Assembly: GCF_037976825.1 (NCBI RefSeq)
Contig: NZ_CP150269.1
Span: 5,407,501-5,471,500 of the forward strand
Source of the DNA: Paenibacillus sp. FSL K6-1330
GTDB taxonomy: Bacteria; Bacillota; Bacilli; Paenibacillales; Paenibacillaceae
DNA: 64,000 bases
Direction: 5' to 3'
Both the position numbers and the translations under genes were made by a program. Positions 8,953 to 17,916 of the stretch are shown here, piece after piece (the stretch's first letter is position 1; every line of letters starts with the position of its first letter). Below the pieces are notes generated by a model. The model searched no databases, was not told where the DNA came from, and saw only the letters and a list, made by a program, of their open reading frames with translations.

Positions 8953-9058
8953 CTGGTTTCTTCCGGCTCCTTTCCTTTACGACCAGAGCAGAGGGATGAG
9001 GGAGTTGCTCCCTCATCCCCTGCTATCCCGGCCTATATCTCTATCCCTAACCTTCTGT

Positions 9059-10447
9059 CTACTTGGCGAACTTGCCGCCCAGAGCGGCGGGATCAAAGCC
9101 GGTATCCGGCTCAGCCTTTATGCCGTCATTCGCAATCACACTGTCCAGTGCAGCGTTATAGCGTTTGTTCAGATCAGCGATAACCGCCTTCAGGTCGCCG
9201 CCGTTCAGCATATATTTGAAGAAGGCGTCATCCGATTTCATTCCTTCCGGTGCTACAGACGGATAGACCGGCCACACCCCATCGTGCTTGTTCGGCAGGA
9301 AGCCTTCAATGCCGTTCACATCCGGTGTCTTGGCTGCTGCGCTAATGGATGGAACCATGGAGATGCCGAAGCCTTTTTCCTGATAATCCGTCAGCACCTG
9401 ATCGCCGTACATGAACTCCATGAACTTCCAGGCTGCTTCTTTATGCTCTGATTTCGAGCTCAGCGCCAGCCATTGGCCCCCGAGGAAGCCGGAAGCCCCC
9501 TTCACGGTGCCGTCGATGGTAGGAACCGGAGCGGCCGCCCAGTCAATCTTGGCCGGGAACTGATTCTTGTAGACGCCAGGCTCTGAGGAGTAGGACATAT
9601 ACATTCCGATCTTGCCTTCCGCAAACTGCGCCCGCAGCGGATCAATATCCAGCGATTCTACACCCGGCAGCATGCTGCCGTCGTCCCTGATCTGCTTAAA
9701 GGCATTGATGATCGGCTCGAAGCCGCTGAAGTCGTAGCGGGCTGTCTTGAAATCATACCCGAAGCCGCCATAGCCGCTCATCTCCGCAACCACCCGTGCC
9801 GAACGTGCGAACGCACTGCCGGGGCTCTTGAAGTTAAGGGCGAAGCCGTAAGCGCCGTCCGCTTTGCCGGCTTCTGTCAATTTCTTGGCTGTATCCACCA
9901 GCTCCTGCAGGGTAGTCGGCGGATGTTCAATGCCCGCTTTGGCGAACAGATCCTTGTTGTACACCAGACGCATGGTCGTTCCATAGTTCGGCAGACTGTA
10001 ACGCTTGCCGTCGAATTCATTCAGATCCGGCATGGCCGGGAATTTCGCCTTCAGCTCATCGTTCAGGAACTCGTCAATAGGAGCGAGAAAGCCTTTTTTG
10101 TAGAAGGTCTGGATGGTATTCTCCTTCACCCGGATCACATCCGGTGCATCGGAGGTCTGGAAGGACAGATCGAGCGCGGTATCGAAGTCGTCGCCCTTGA
10201 CGACCAGCTCCACCTCAATCCCGTCAGTATTGGTTGCGTTGAACTCGGCTACCTTCTCCTTCACGAAATCCGCATCGTGGCGGTCGCCTGTCCAGTAGCT
10301 GATTTTAGTTTTCCCCCCCGAGCCGGCTGTCGCCCCGTTTCCCGTGCCTTCAGCAGCATTGCCGCCGTTGCTGTTACCGTTGCCGCAGGCTGCCAAGCCA
10401 AGTGCCAGGACCAGGCTCAGAGATGTCATTAGCATACGCTTCATCAT
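9059..10447 (-). CDS. Sugar-binding lipoprotein of ABC importer
   Basis: Captures the oligosaccharide outside the cell for the CUT1 permeases downstream. The N-terminal signal ends in the lipobox LAAC (Cys about 21), followed by a Gly/Asn/Ser-rich linker. The mature part begins KTKISYWTGDRHDADFVKE, typical of extracellular solute-binding family 1, with FKQIRDDGSM and WKFMEFMYG later. GGGGGC precedes the paired ATG codons at 10447. The two-component genes immediately upstream on the same strand (stop at 10620) probably control it. Confidence 0.93.
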   Translation of the reverse strand: MMKRMLMTSLSLVLALGLAACGNGNSNGGNAAEGTGNGATAGSGGKTKISYWTGDRHDADFVKEKVAEFNATNTDGIEVELVVKGDDFDTALDLSFQTSDAPDVIRVKENTIQTFYKKGFLAPIDEFLNDELKAKFPAMPDLNEFDGKRYSLPNYGTTMRLVYNKDLFAKAGIEHPPTTLQELVDTAKKLTEAGKADGAYGFALNFKSPGSAFARSARVVAEMSGYGGFGYDFKTARYDFSGFEPIINAFKQIRDDGSMLPGVESLDIDPLRAQFAEGKIGMYMSYSSEPGVYKNQFPAKIDWAAAPVPTIDGTVKGASGFLGGQWLALSSKSEHKEAAWKFMEFMYGDQVLTDYQEKGFGISMVPSISAAAKTPDVNGIEGFLPNKHDGVWPVYPSVAPEGMKSDDAFFKYMLNGGDLKAVIADLNKRYNAALDSVIANDGIKAEPDTGFDPAALGGKFAK

Positions 10448-10619
10448 TGGTAGTGCCCCCTTATATATCCCTGCTGTATTCGCTTACAACCTGATTATAG
10501 TTCGATAGGCGCATCCAGATAAGGCGGGTAAGCCCACATTAAGGGCAGATTTCTGCAGGAGTTCTATACAGACAAGGGAGGTAATCTCCGCCCTGCGGAA
10601 ATCCCTCCCCTGCTGATTC

Positions 10620-12251
10620 CTATTCTTTTCCAAGATAATACAATTTGAACTCGGACGGGGTCATGCCGGTATATTTCTTGAACACCTCGCTGAAATAGCG
10701 CCTGTGCTCATACCCGAGATCCTGGGCGATCTCCTGAACCTGCCGGCCGCTGATCAGCATCGCCTTGGCCTTCTCCATCTTCTCATGCATCACATACTGC
10801 TGAAACGAAATTCCCTGAACCTTCTTGAACAGATTGGAGAAATACCCCTGGCTAAGGTTAATCTGCTTCGCCATCTGCTCCAGCGACAGCCCCGTGTCCA
10901 GATGACTATGGATATATTCGACGGCCTGACGGATAATCCGCGTGGACTCCAGAGAACGGGCTTGCTCCACCAGCGCACAGGCCTCCCGGCAGAGCCAGGA
11001 CAGCAGGTCCCGTATATCTTGAAGGGAAGGATGCACCTGGTTCTTCATGGCAGCAATTCTGAGTTCCAGCGGCTCCACCTGCCCATAAGGGAACTGCTCC
11101 AGCAGGACCCGGCAGATCCTGGAGCTCAGCTCATAGCCGACACTTTCAACATAACGCGGCTCAGGCAAAAGCCCGCTGTCCAGCAGCTCCGCGAACAGCT
11201 GGTCCAGCACCTGCAGGCTTTTGGCGGAATTGCCGGAACGCAGGGCGAACAGCAGCTCCTGCTCGGCGGCGGCGGAATAGCTGTGGAGCGAGAGAGGTTT
11301 ATTCTCGATATTGCTATAATGATATACCCCGTTGCCCCCGGTATAGAAATGATACCCCAGCGCGCTAAGCGCCTGCCTGTACGCCGTGCCCAGCTCCTGA
11401 ATCGCCGCTGTGCCCAGGCCCACGCCAATAGAAATGGTATGACGCGAGAAGCGGCTTACATTCATGCAGCAGGCCTCCGTAATCAGCGCGGCGGTCTCCG
11501 GGTCTGAGCCGTTCATGATACAGACGTACCGGTCTGTCGCCTCCCGGATAATAACGCCGCGGGTCAGGGCGGAAATCGTCTCTTCGAGAATATTGTGCAG
11601 GCTGAATCTTAGCAGCTCGACCTCCTGCACAGGCTGGCCGCTCAGCTTCTCCGCGAAATGATCGATCTCGGCGACAAACACGAAGAAATCATACTGGTCC
11701 AGCGGGATATCGAGATAGGCCCAGCGGGAACGGGCATCCGCTTCTGTCGTCCGGTGGTGCAGCAGGAAGGTGAGATATTCCTGGCGGAGAATAGGCAGAC
11801 TTTCCCTGATTCTCGCCTCCATTACAGCAAGTCTGGCGGTCTCCTGACGCTCCTCCCGGCACAGCTCCCTGGCCTTCAGCACTGCATTCACAATCTCCTC
11901 CAGGGAAAAGGGCTTCTTCACGAAATCAAGCGCCCCCAGCCGGATGGCTTCCTGGGCATAAGAGAACTCCGAGTAAGCGCTGAGGATAATAATCTTACAG
12001 TCCGGCAGCACCTCCAGTATCGCCCGGGTCATCTGCAGGCCATCCATTCTTGGCATTCGGATATCCGTCAGCACAATGTCCGGCCGGGTCTCGCGGATGA
12101 TCTGCAGGCCCGCTTCGCCGTTAAGCGCCGTACCTGTGACCTCAATACCGTGATCCTGCCACGGCGGCTTGCGCGAGACCATCTCCACCACACTTTTGAT
12201 ATCGTCGATTACACATAATTTGAACCTTTCCGGCTCCAGATTTTGGTCCAT
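10620..12251 (-). CDS. Response regulator with AraC output (YesN-like)
   Basis: Cytoplasmic activator of the adjacent transporter/GH130 operon (inferred from position). Residues 1-125 form the receiver domain: acidic pocket DD at 16-17, phospho-acceptor D63 in LTDIRMPRMDG and K112 in VKKPF. A long linker follows, and the last about 100 residues hold two AraC helix-turn-helix motifs (LSLEQMAKQINLSQGYFSNL and VQEIAQDLGYEHRRYFSEVF). Its ribosome site AGGAGGAG lies inside the last codons of the kinase gene, with only 3 bp between the genes, so translation is probably coupled. Confidence 0.93.
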   Translation of the reverse strand: MDQNLEPERFKLCVIDDIKSVVEMVSRKPPWQDHGIEVTGTALNGEAGLQIIRETRPDIVLTDIRMPRMDGLQMTRAILEVLPDCKIIILSAYSEFSYAQEAIRLGALDFVKKPFSLEEIVNAVLKARELCREERQETARLAVMEARIRESLPILRQEYLTFLLHHRTTEADARSRWAYLDIPLDQYDFFVFVAEIDHFAEKLSGQPVQEVELLRFSLHNILEETISALTRGVIIREATDRYVCIMNGSDPETAALITEACCMNVSRFSRHTISIGVGLGTAAIQELGTAYRQALSALGYHFYTGGNGVYHYSNIENKPLSLHSYSAAAEQELLFALRSGNSAKSLQVLDQLFAELLDSGLLPEPRYVESVGYELSSRICRVLLEQFPYGQVEPLELRIAAMKNQVHPSLQDIRDLLSWLCREACALVEQARSLESTRIIRQAVEYIHSHLDTGLSLEQMAKQINLSQGYFSNLFKKVQGISFQQYVMHEKMEKAKAMLISGRQVQEIAQDLGYEHRRYFSEVFKKYTGMTPSEFKLYYLGKE

Positions 12252-12254
12252 CCT

Positions 12255-14063
12255 TCAACTCTCCTCCTCTGCGGGAATCCACAGATCCGTCCGCGATCCC
12301 TTACATGGTTCGCCGCCAACGTCCATACGGGCTTCGTCCCCGTAATACAGGGCCAGCCGGTGCCTGATGTTGAACAGGGCATAACCTTTCCTCGACTGCG
12401 GAGCCCTGACCAGCCCCTGCTTGACCCTTGCAGCATCAAGCCCCCGTCCGTTGTCGGTAATGCAAATATGCAGCAGCCCCTGCTCCCGGCTGACCGTGAT
12501 GTCTATCCTGCCTCCTATTGTCATGTCGCTGAATCCATGCTGAATGCTGTTCTCCACCACCGGCTGCAGGATAATCTTCGGCAGCAGGCAGGACAGCAGG
12601 GCCTCGTCCTCTACCGTCACCGTGTATTCAAACAGTCCTTCATAGCATTTCTGCTGAATGGCGAAATACTGCCGCATGTGGGACAGCTCATCCGCAAGGG
12701 TAATCAGATCCTTGCCGCCGCTGAGCCCGATCTGGAACATCTGCGACAACGACAGGATCATCTCATTCACATCCTCATTCTCGCCCATGACCGATTTGCA
12801 ATAGATGGTATTCAACGTATTGTACAGAAAGTGCGGCTCCATCTGCGCCGTAAGGGCACGGATCTCTGCATGACGCTTGTCCTTCTCCTTCGCCTTCACA
12901 TCCGAGATCAGCGTCTTAATCTCCGACATCATCCGGTTGAACTGAAAGCCGACCTGGGCAATCTCGTCCTCATAACGGCTCTCATACACCACACTGAGCT
13001 GGTTCTCTTCGACTCTGCGCATCAGTCGCCGCAGCTTGAACAGGGGCTTCAGCAGTACAGATGTTAGCTTATTGGAAATCAGCCAGGTCGCCAGCAGGAA
13101 GACAACGATGACATAGAGGGTAATGCGCTGCACCCGCTGCAGCTTACCTAGCAACTGGTCCCGCGACTGCATACCTGAGATGATCCAGTCGGGTGATACG
13201 GCTGAGCTTGTATAATTCACCAGATATTCCTTGCCGCCATAGCTGTAGTAGTGATCCTGCGGATCGGCTGCTTTTCCGGCTTCTGCAAGCACCGGCTTCC
13301 AGGGGAACCTGCCCCGGAACGGCCAGCGGGACTCCACCACCGCCTCTCCTTCCCCGTTCACCAGATAATAATTTCTCCCTGCTTGTTCTCCGCCTGTATT
13401 CAACAGCTCATCTATCCGGCTCTCCCTGATATTGACCACAATAAATACATTGCTGATCGGCGTGTAAGGGTATTCATAAATTCCCCGGACTACGAAGGAG
13501 ACCACCCGCTGGCTGCCTGTGAACAACCGGTCATAATGTCCTTTGGCCCAGTAGCCGCCCGGCTGCTCCTTGCTCAGATCATATAATTCCGAGCCGTAGA
13601 ACGAATTGTCCTGCGCCCGGATCTGCGTAGTGGGATAGAAATCGCCAATCGGGGTAACGATCAGCACATTCTCAATGATCGGCTGATTGAACATTGCCTG
13701 CGAGAGGACATACTGCAGATCGGACAGATGTACGTAGTAATTCGACACATCATGGCTGAACACATCGAGCATCATCTTGCGGTACGCATCGCTCAGCATC
13801 AGGGACTGCACGGACAGCGCCACATCATTCAGGCGGGAATCCAGAAGCTGGGCAGTTTTGCTTACGGTCTCCCGGCTGCCGGCGTAGGCATTATCCTCGA
13901 TCTCCTGCGCGGCAATCCAATACGAGAAGGTGCCCATTGCAGTGATGGACAGCGTGATCAGCACGATGAACGAGAACAGAATCCTCTGTTTGATCGATAT
14001 CCGGTAATACCTGCCGGCAATCTGCTGCCGGAGCTGCCGGCCATAGGCTGTGAATGTATTCAT
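12255..14063 (-). CDS. Sensor histidine kinase (YesM-like)
   Basis: Membrane sensor paired with the response regulator. From ATG 14063 (GAAGGGGGAAC upstream) the protein has 602 residues: a membrane segment at about 29-50, an extracellular sensory domain to about 310, a second membrane segment at about 313-332, a HAMP-type linker, the His_kinase domain with H411 in QMEPHFLYNTLN, and an ATPase domain with N-box PVVENSIQHGF and ITDNGRGLD. An upstream ATG at 14147 would add 28 residues without membrane character and overlaps the promoter, so it was not used. The ligand is probably an oligosaccharide handled by the downstream genes. Confidence 0.92.
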   Translation of the reverse strand: MNTFTAYGRQLRQQIAGRYYRISIKQRILFSFIVLITLSITAMGTFSYWIAAQEIEDNAYAGSRETVSKTAQLLDSRLNDVALSVQSLMLSDAYRKMMLDVFSHDVSNYYVHLSDLQYVLSQAMFNQPIIENVLIVTPIGDFYPTTQIRAQDNSFYGSELYDLSKEQPGGYWAKGHYDRLFTGSQRVVSFVVRGIYEYPYTPISNVFIVVNIRESRIDELLNTGGEQAGRNYYLVNGEGEAVVESRWPFRGRFPWKPVLAEAGKAADPQDHYYSYGGKEYLVNYTSSAVSPDWIISGMQSRDQLLGKLQRVQRITLYVIVVFLLATWLISNKLTSVLLKPLFKLRRLMRRVEENQLSVVYESRYEDEIAQVGFQFNRMMSEIKTLISDVKAKEKDKRHAEIRALTAQMEPHFLYNTLNTIYCKSVMGENEDVNEMILSLSQMFQIGLSGGKDLITLADELSHMRQYFAIQQKCYEGLFEYTVTVEDEALLSCLLPKIILQPVVENSIQHGFSDMTIGGRIDITVSREQGLLHICITDNGRGLDAARVKQGLVRAPQSRKGYALFNIRHRLALYYGDEARMDVGGEPCKGSRTDLWIPAEEES

Positions 14064-14118
14064 AGTTCCCCCTTCTTGAGCATGTATCTCCCTACGATTG
14101 TCAGTTCTTGTCACTTGT

Positions 14119-14147
14119 ACCATACGGCTGCTCCGGCCCGGCGTCAA
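14119..14147 (-). promoter_or_regulatory. SigA-type promoter of the kinase/regulator operon
   Basis: On the minus strand, TTGACG (14147-14142), a 17-base spacer and TATGGT (14124-14119), 56 bp before the chosen kinase start. Confidence 0.6.
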
Positions 14148-14265
14148 GACAGGGCATGATTATTTAGCGGATTCCGTCCCTTATTATCAATAGGCGCAGG
14201 GGGCCCTCCGCAAAACATGGTGCGAATTCACTAATCATGGCTAAGGTTGACGGGAAGCTGCGCGA

Positions 14266-15015
14266 TTGAGTAATTATGCTTGTGACGGTCAGTCCATTCC
14301 GTTTGATGCCTTTCTGCGGCAAATGTTGAACGATCCAACAGTAGCAGAGCTCACTGATTTTGTTGCCTCATACGTAAAAAATAATACAATTAGCCAAACT
14401 GACGGTTTCAAGGGCGATTCTATGAAGCATGAAACAGAGATGGGGGGGAACGTTGAGCGAAGTCCTGCCCCAACTGAATACTGGCAGCAACGCAGTGTTC
14501 ACTTATTATGGCGGCGGGGAATCTGGTCCGCTTCATGTGGTATTCCATGTATAGGTCTGGGAACAATAAACTGCTTCCATTTGCTGCTTCGACACCTGGA
14601 TGAACAAGGGCTGGGACCAGTTGTTGGCATTACGATTGCGGATGTAGAGCGCTATTGAGACCAGGAGCATTGACGGACTGATCGAACGACTGGCTGACGA
14701 CTATGCGGCCCGTCTTCTGGATACCGGACATCGTCAATTTCAGCTAATCGGCTACTGTTTGGGAGTGTTACTGCTAATACATAATGACCGGCGGTTGACG
14801 GCGTAAGTTGTCCTGCTGGTGACGGCCAAGCTGTCCGGTCTATGGTGTGAAGAAAGGGAGAATCATGACAATTCTCCCTGGATGACGCGTTTGATCATAT
14901 GATCGTCAATGATGCGATGTTTGTTCTGCGAGCCGTAGATGAGGCTGTGCGTGCAGACCTTGTTGAAGGCATGAGTCCGGTACAGTACCGAACTCATGCC
15001 CAACAAGTTGCCTAA
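14266..15015 (+). pseudogene. Peptide-synthetase C-terminal/thioesterase remnant
   Basis: Decayed end of a non-ribosomal peptide synthetase-like gene. Fragments in different frames read PFDAFLRQMLNDPTVAEL and TDFVASYVKN (end of a module), GSNAVFTYYGGGESGPLHVV and FHLLLRHLDEQGLGPVVGI, then SIDGLIERLADDYAARLLDT and QFQLIGYCLGVLLL, where GYCLG matches the nucleophile-elbow position of a thioesterase domain, and finally MSPVQYRTHAQQVA before TAA at 15013. At least two frame changes and several stops separate them, so no product is expected. No other synthetase sequence lies nearby, so only the tail survived. Confidence 0.7.
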
Positions 15016-15105
15016 TAAAATAATATGTCTAACTTTATGGGGTCACTTCATAGCGGGTGGTTTTTTGTTTCGCGCGTTTCACGCACTCAACTGGCTAAAG
15101 CCATA

Positions 15106-15143
15106 ATAAAAACAGTCCACTAGATTTTTAATCTAATGAACTG
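15106..15143 (-). terminator. Terminator downstream of tRNA-Leu remnant B
   Basis: Minus strand CAGTTCATTAGAT pairs with ATCTAGTGGACTG across AAAAA and runs into TTTTTATT. It is the ancestral terminator of the tRNA-Leu copy, still foldable here but degraded in copy A. Confidence 0.7.
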
Positions 15144-15160
15144 CTCTTAGTAAAGTAATA

Positions 15161-15211
15161 CCGGCGAGAGGACTCGAACCTCCACGGTTTCCCACTCGAT
15201 TTTGAGTCGTA
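15161..15211 (-). pseudogene. tRNA-Leu 3' half (remnant, copy B)
   Basis: Carries the anticodon loop ACTCAAAATCG, variable arm, T-arm GGTTCGAGTCC and acceptor strand CTCGCCGG, but lacks the encoded CCA, one acceptor base, the D-arm and the whole 5' half. It matches copy A closely, with a small deletion in the variable arm (CCCACTCG against CCCTCACG). Confidence 0.8.
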
Positions 15212-15238
15212 CATGTTATTGTCCAAGAAGAGGAACAT

Positions 15239-15286
15239 AAAACCCGGAAAAACCTCGTAAAATCAAGGTTTTTCGCGGGTTTTTTC
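15239..15286 (+). terminator. Rho-independent terminator in repeat B
   Basis: AACCCGGAAAAACCT (15241-15255) pairs with AGGTTTTTCGCGGGTT and is followed by a T run at 15280-15285. Possibly the terminator of a lost integrase gene or of the element end. Confidence 0.65.
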
Positions 15287-15315
15287 GTTTCTTCCAGGCT
15301 ACGAGGAGATAAAAC

Positions 15316-15459
15316 ATGTCAGAAGCCGGCTCAGAGCCGACTATTATTCCTGACCCTTATACCCTTCTGCTTCTGAATTACCCAGATGTCGTTACGGTGG
15401 AGCAAATGTGTGAAATGCTTGGCGGCATCAGCACCAAAAAACAGCTTACAAATTACTGA
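15316..15459 (+). pseudogene. Frameshifted excisionase-like helix-turn-helix protein
   Basis: A 47-codon frame with a good GAGGAGA ribosome site 6 bp before its ATG reads through LLLLNYPDVVTVEQMCEML to STKKQLTNY and a stop. PDVVTVEQMCEML is the first helix region of the HTH-17/excisionase family. In the A6 run after ISTK (15435-15440), removing two A restores STKTAYKLLKV, the expected second helix, so the gene is frameshifted in a homopolymer and then truncated. Excisionases of this type sit beside tyrosine integrases in integrative elements; no integrase remains here. Confidence 0.7.
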
Positions 15460-15491
15460 AAGTAATGAGCACTAGCCTCAATATTTTAAAT

Positions 15492-15532
15492 AAAAAAAGT
15501 TCCTGCTCTGCCAAAAAAAGCAGATCAGAAAC
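15492..15532 (-). terminator. Terminator of the intact tRNA-Leu
   Basis: Minus strand GTTTCTGATCTGC pairs with GCAGAGCAGGAAC around a T-rich loop and is followed by seven T. It begins 16 bp after the tRNA 3' end. Confidence 0.85.
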
Positions 15533-15547
15533 CTATTATAATTGAAG

Positions 15548-15634
<87 letters not shown>

Positions 15635-15768
15635 ATATTATGTAAAGTCGGTATCGTGTTGATCACCGTAATTAAGAGTATATTACGCCCATAGTTAAAA
15701 AGCAAGCATTTTTTAAAAAAATGGTCGAAACCATATATTCCGCGTGATTTCGACCATTCATGGCAACA

Positions 15769-16749
15769 TCAGATCGTCCACTGATCATGAATAATTCCGG
15801 ATAAGACCCATGTATTCCCTTCCTGCTGAAACACAAGACGCAGGCTTTCCCAGTCCATGCCAGCATAATCAGGATGAACCCCATCGAAGTAATACTCAAC
15901 GATGACTGCCCCTTTATACTGGCTGGTCGCATTGTTCAACGTATTTCCTTCGCTTTTGGATTGGTTGTAACCCACCCAAGGCGCAGCGGCAAAATCGCTT
16001 GTATAAATAAACGTCTTATAATACTTTTCGAAATTCATGGAAATCGGTTTACCGCTGCCATCAAACTCGCCCCAACGGTATAAGGTATCATCTTTAAACC
16101 CATCGCGCAGCTGTTGTTTGCTCAACGTGATATCCTTCTGACGGTCCACATAAGCGTATGGGGAGAAGGTGACTCCTTTTGAATGAGCGAATTCTGCAAG
16201 CTTCTCAAAATCTTTGTTTTTCAATAGCGTCATCACTTGATCCGCACTCTTGGACAAGGCAGTTTCAGCCTCTTTAGGTGTGAGCACAGGAAAGATCATG
16301 GCTTGTTTTGAAGCGTTATTCCAGGTTACCTTGCCTCCGAGACCTTCAGCCGAGAACCGCAGTGGAATATAGACCCGTCCTTCCTTAAGCTTAGGCGAAG
16401 CATCCAGCGTCACCCATTTACCGTCTTGTATCGCATTGGGCTTTCCCACTGTATAACTTGTCGTATGTTTACCGTTGCTCACAACCGCGGTCTGCTTGGC
16501 TTGATTCCAGTGAACCTCCGCCCCCATCGCAGTCGAAATATCGCGAAAAGGAACCATGACTAGGCCATGCTGAATAATTGCCGGAGAATCGAGCATCAGC
16601 TTCCCTCCATTCACTCTAATCTCAATCTGTTTGTTCGAGGATGCCTCCGCTGCCACTACTCCCCCTCCATACTGTAAGTTTCCGGTTAAGGCTATAACCG
16701 CCGCAGTAATCCCTGCCAGCAGCACTCGAACCCCTTTGCGCTTCTTCAT
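15769..16749 (-). CDS. Exported copper-amine-oxidase-like stalk domain protein
   Basis: Predicted secreted or wall-associated protein of unknown role. A basic, hydrophobic signal peptide spans about residues 1-34. Residues 40-155 contain two repeats of the copper amine oxidase N-terminal stalk fold (MVPFRDISTAMGAEVHW and YIPLRFSAEGLGGKVTW), a domain common in Paenibacillus exported proteins that does not imply oxidase activity. Residues 160-326 are an unassigned region resembling the small export-associated tails found with such stalks. ATG 16749 follows AGAAGGGG; the TTG just before it is a less likely start. It is monocistronic between a tRNA and a divergent membrane gene. Confidence 0.8.
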   Translation of the reverse strand: MKKRKGVRVLLAGITAAVIALTGNLQYGGGVVAAEASSNKQIEIRVNGGKLMLDSPAIIQHGLVMVPFRDISTAMGAEVHWNQAKQTAVVSNGKHTTSYTVGKPNAIQDGKWVTLDASPKLKEGRVYIPLRFSAEGLGGKVTWNNASKQAMIFPVLTPKEAETALSKSADQVMTLLKNKDFEKLAEFAHSKGVTFSPYAYVDRQKDITLSKQQLRDGFKDDTLYRWGEFDGSGKPISMNFEKYYKTFIYTSDFAAAPWVGYNQSKSEGNTLNNATSQYKGAVIVEYYFDGVHPDYAGMDWESLRLVFQQEGNTWVLSGIIHDQWTI

Positions 16750-17115
16750 CAACAGCTGTCACCCCTTCTTATGTTCTCTGTCCATTTTCGCTGATAAATG
16801 GCCTATACCCTTAATTCCAAGCGCGAAACGTTATTTTATCTATTCTTACACTTCCATGACGATGCGATTCCGCTTTAAACCTCGATTCATGCTCACGGGC
16901 TCCGAATACTCATCCTCCATGATATGTTCCCCCTTATACTAAGGCAATTAAAATATATAATCGCGGAATATATTTTCCAAGCAATTTCAGCAGATTTAAT
17001 TTATTTCTAATAATGCTTTACATTCCTATTTCATGCGAAGACAGGAAAGAGGGATAGGGATGCTATAAGAAGAATACTCTTACATTAAGATTACATGCGC
17101 ATAGGAGGACTGTAT
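16750..17115. other. Intergenic region with one AT-rich inverted repeat
   Basis: The 366 bp between divergent genes hold one notable structure: AAAATATAT at 16950-16958 mirrored by ATATATTTT at 16968-16976 around a GC-containing centre, a possible operator. I see no gene and no convincing complete promoter. Confidence 0.4.
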
Positions 17116-17799
17116 TTGAAACGATACATGTTGCCATTGATCATCCTGATCATGAGTCTGCTTTATATGTTCTTCATTCCATCCGAACCCTTGGCTGTCA
17201 AGCTGCTGTTCAAGCTCATTCCGATGTGGCTCATCATCCTGTTTGCCTATCGGCAATTCCCGCCCCATAGATCCAGAATTCACTATTTGCTGTTAACAGG
17301 ACTGTTCTTCTGTATGATCGGTGACGGGACGCTCATCTGGTTTGTTGTCGGTCTTTCTGCCTTTCTGATCGGGCATCTGTTCTACACGTCCGGCTTCTTG
17401 GGGCAGTGGCGCTATTCAGCTCCCCGCCTTCTCAGCATCGTTCCGATTGCAGCCTATTCGGTATGGATGGGCATCCAATTGGTGTCTTCTCTCAAGTCGA
17501 ACGGAGAACAGGCTTTGATTATTCCTGTCATCGCCTATATCGCAGTCATTTCGTTCATGCTCTGGACAGCCATCATGACCGGGAATCGATATGCGATGCT
17601 TGGAAGCCTGCTCTTTGTCATCTCTGACTCGATCTTGTCCTGGAACATGTTTGTTGCCGATATCCGCTATTCGGACATATGGATCATGACCACTTATTAC
17701 GCGGCCCAATTCCTGATAGCCAGAAGTATCTCGGCTTTTGACAGCCCTCGATTGCAGGCCTTAGGAAGCTCGTCCTTGAATACATCTGCCGCCCCATAG
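17116..17799 (+). CDS. YhhN family membrane protein (TMEM86-like)
   Basis: Integral membrane protein with about eight hydrophobic segments and the family features CMIGDGTL, FLIGHLFYT and LFVISDSILSWNMF. Members of this family hydrolyse the vinyl-ether bond of lysoplasmalogens in animals; the bacterial role is not settled. The TTG at 17116 is preferred because TAGGAGGA ends 6 bp before it; an ATG at 17095 would place that site inside the coding region. It stands alone and converges on the mgtC-like gene, with a terminator hairpin between them. Confidence 0.85.
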   Translation: MKRYMLPLIILIMSLLYMFFIPSEPLAVKLLFKLIPMWLIILFAYRQFPPHRSRIHYLLLTGLFFCMIGDGTLIWFVVGLSAFLIGHLFYTSGFLGQWRYSAPRLLSIVPIAAYSVWMGIQLVSSLKSNGEQALIIPVIAYIAVISFMLWTAIMTGNRYAMLGSLLFVISDSILSWNMFVADIRYSDIWIMTTYYAAQFLIARSISAFDSPRLQALGSSSLNTSAAP

Positions 17800-17804
17800 A
17801 AGAC

Positions 17805-17840
17805 ATAAAAAAGCCGAGCCCGGGTCCACCCGGGCTCGGC
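17805..17840 (-). terminator. Strong terminator of the mgtC-like operon
   Basis: GCCGAGCCCGGG at 17813-17824 pairs perfectly with CCCGGGCTCGGC at 17829-17840, and the minus strand then runs into TTTTTTAT. It is 77 bp beyond the MgtC-like stop and 5 bp after the convergent YhhN stop, so it may serve both. Confidence 0.9.
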
Positions 17841-17916
17841 CCTGTGCATCATATGTAGTCCATCATAGGACCTGACCATGTAACATTTTCGCTCATCAAA
17901 CCAATACAAGAAGCTC

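Larger units (their letters stand above)
15112..15286. repeat. Direct repeat copy B (tRNA-Leu 3' half plus flank)
   Basis: Second copy of the sequence at 2615-2800, in the same orientation. The order is terminator stem, tRNA-Leu 3' half, GTCCAAGAAGAGGAAC, then a terminator facing the plus direction. It is better preserved than copy A and directly precedes an excisionase-like remnant, as expected for the end of an integrative element. Confidence 0.7.

Noticed and set aside
12243..13067. 274-codon plus-strand open frame
   Set aside because: Antisense to the histidine kinase gene in a GC-rich segment where shadow frames are expected; no motifs.
2659..15211. Two additional functional tRNA-Leu genes
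   Set aside because: Both copies lack the 5' half (acceptor strand and D-arm), so they cannot fold into a tRNA.
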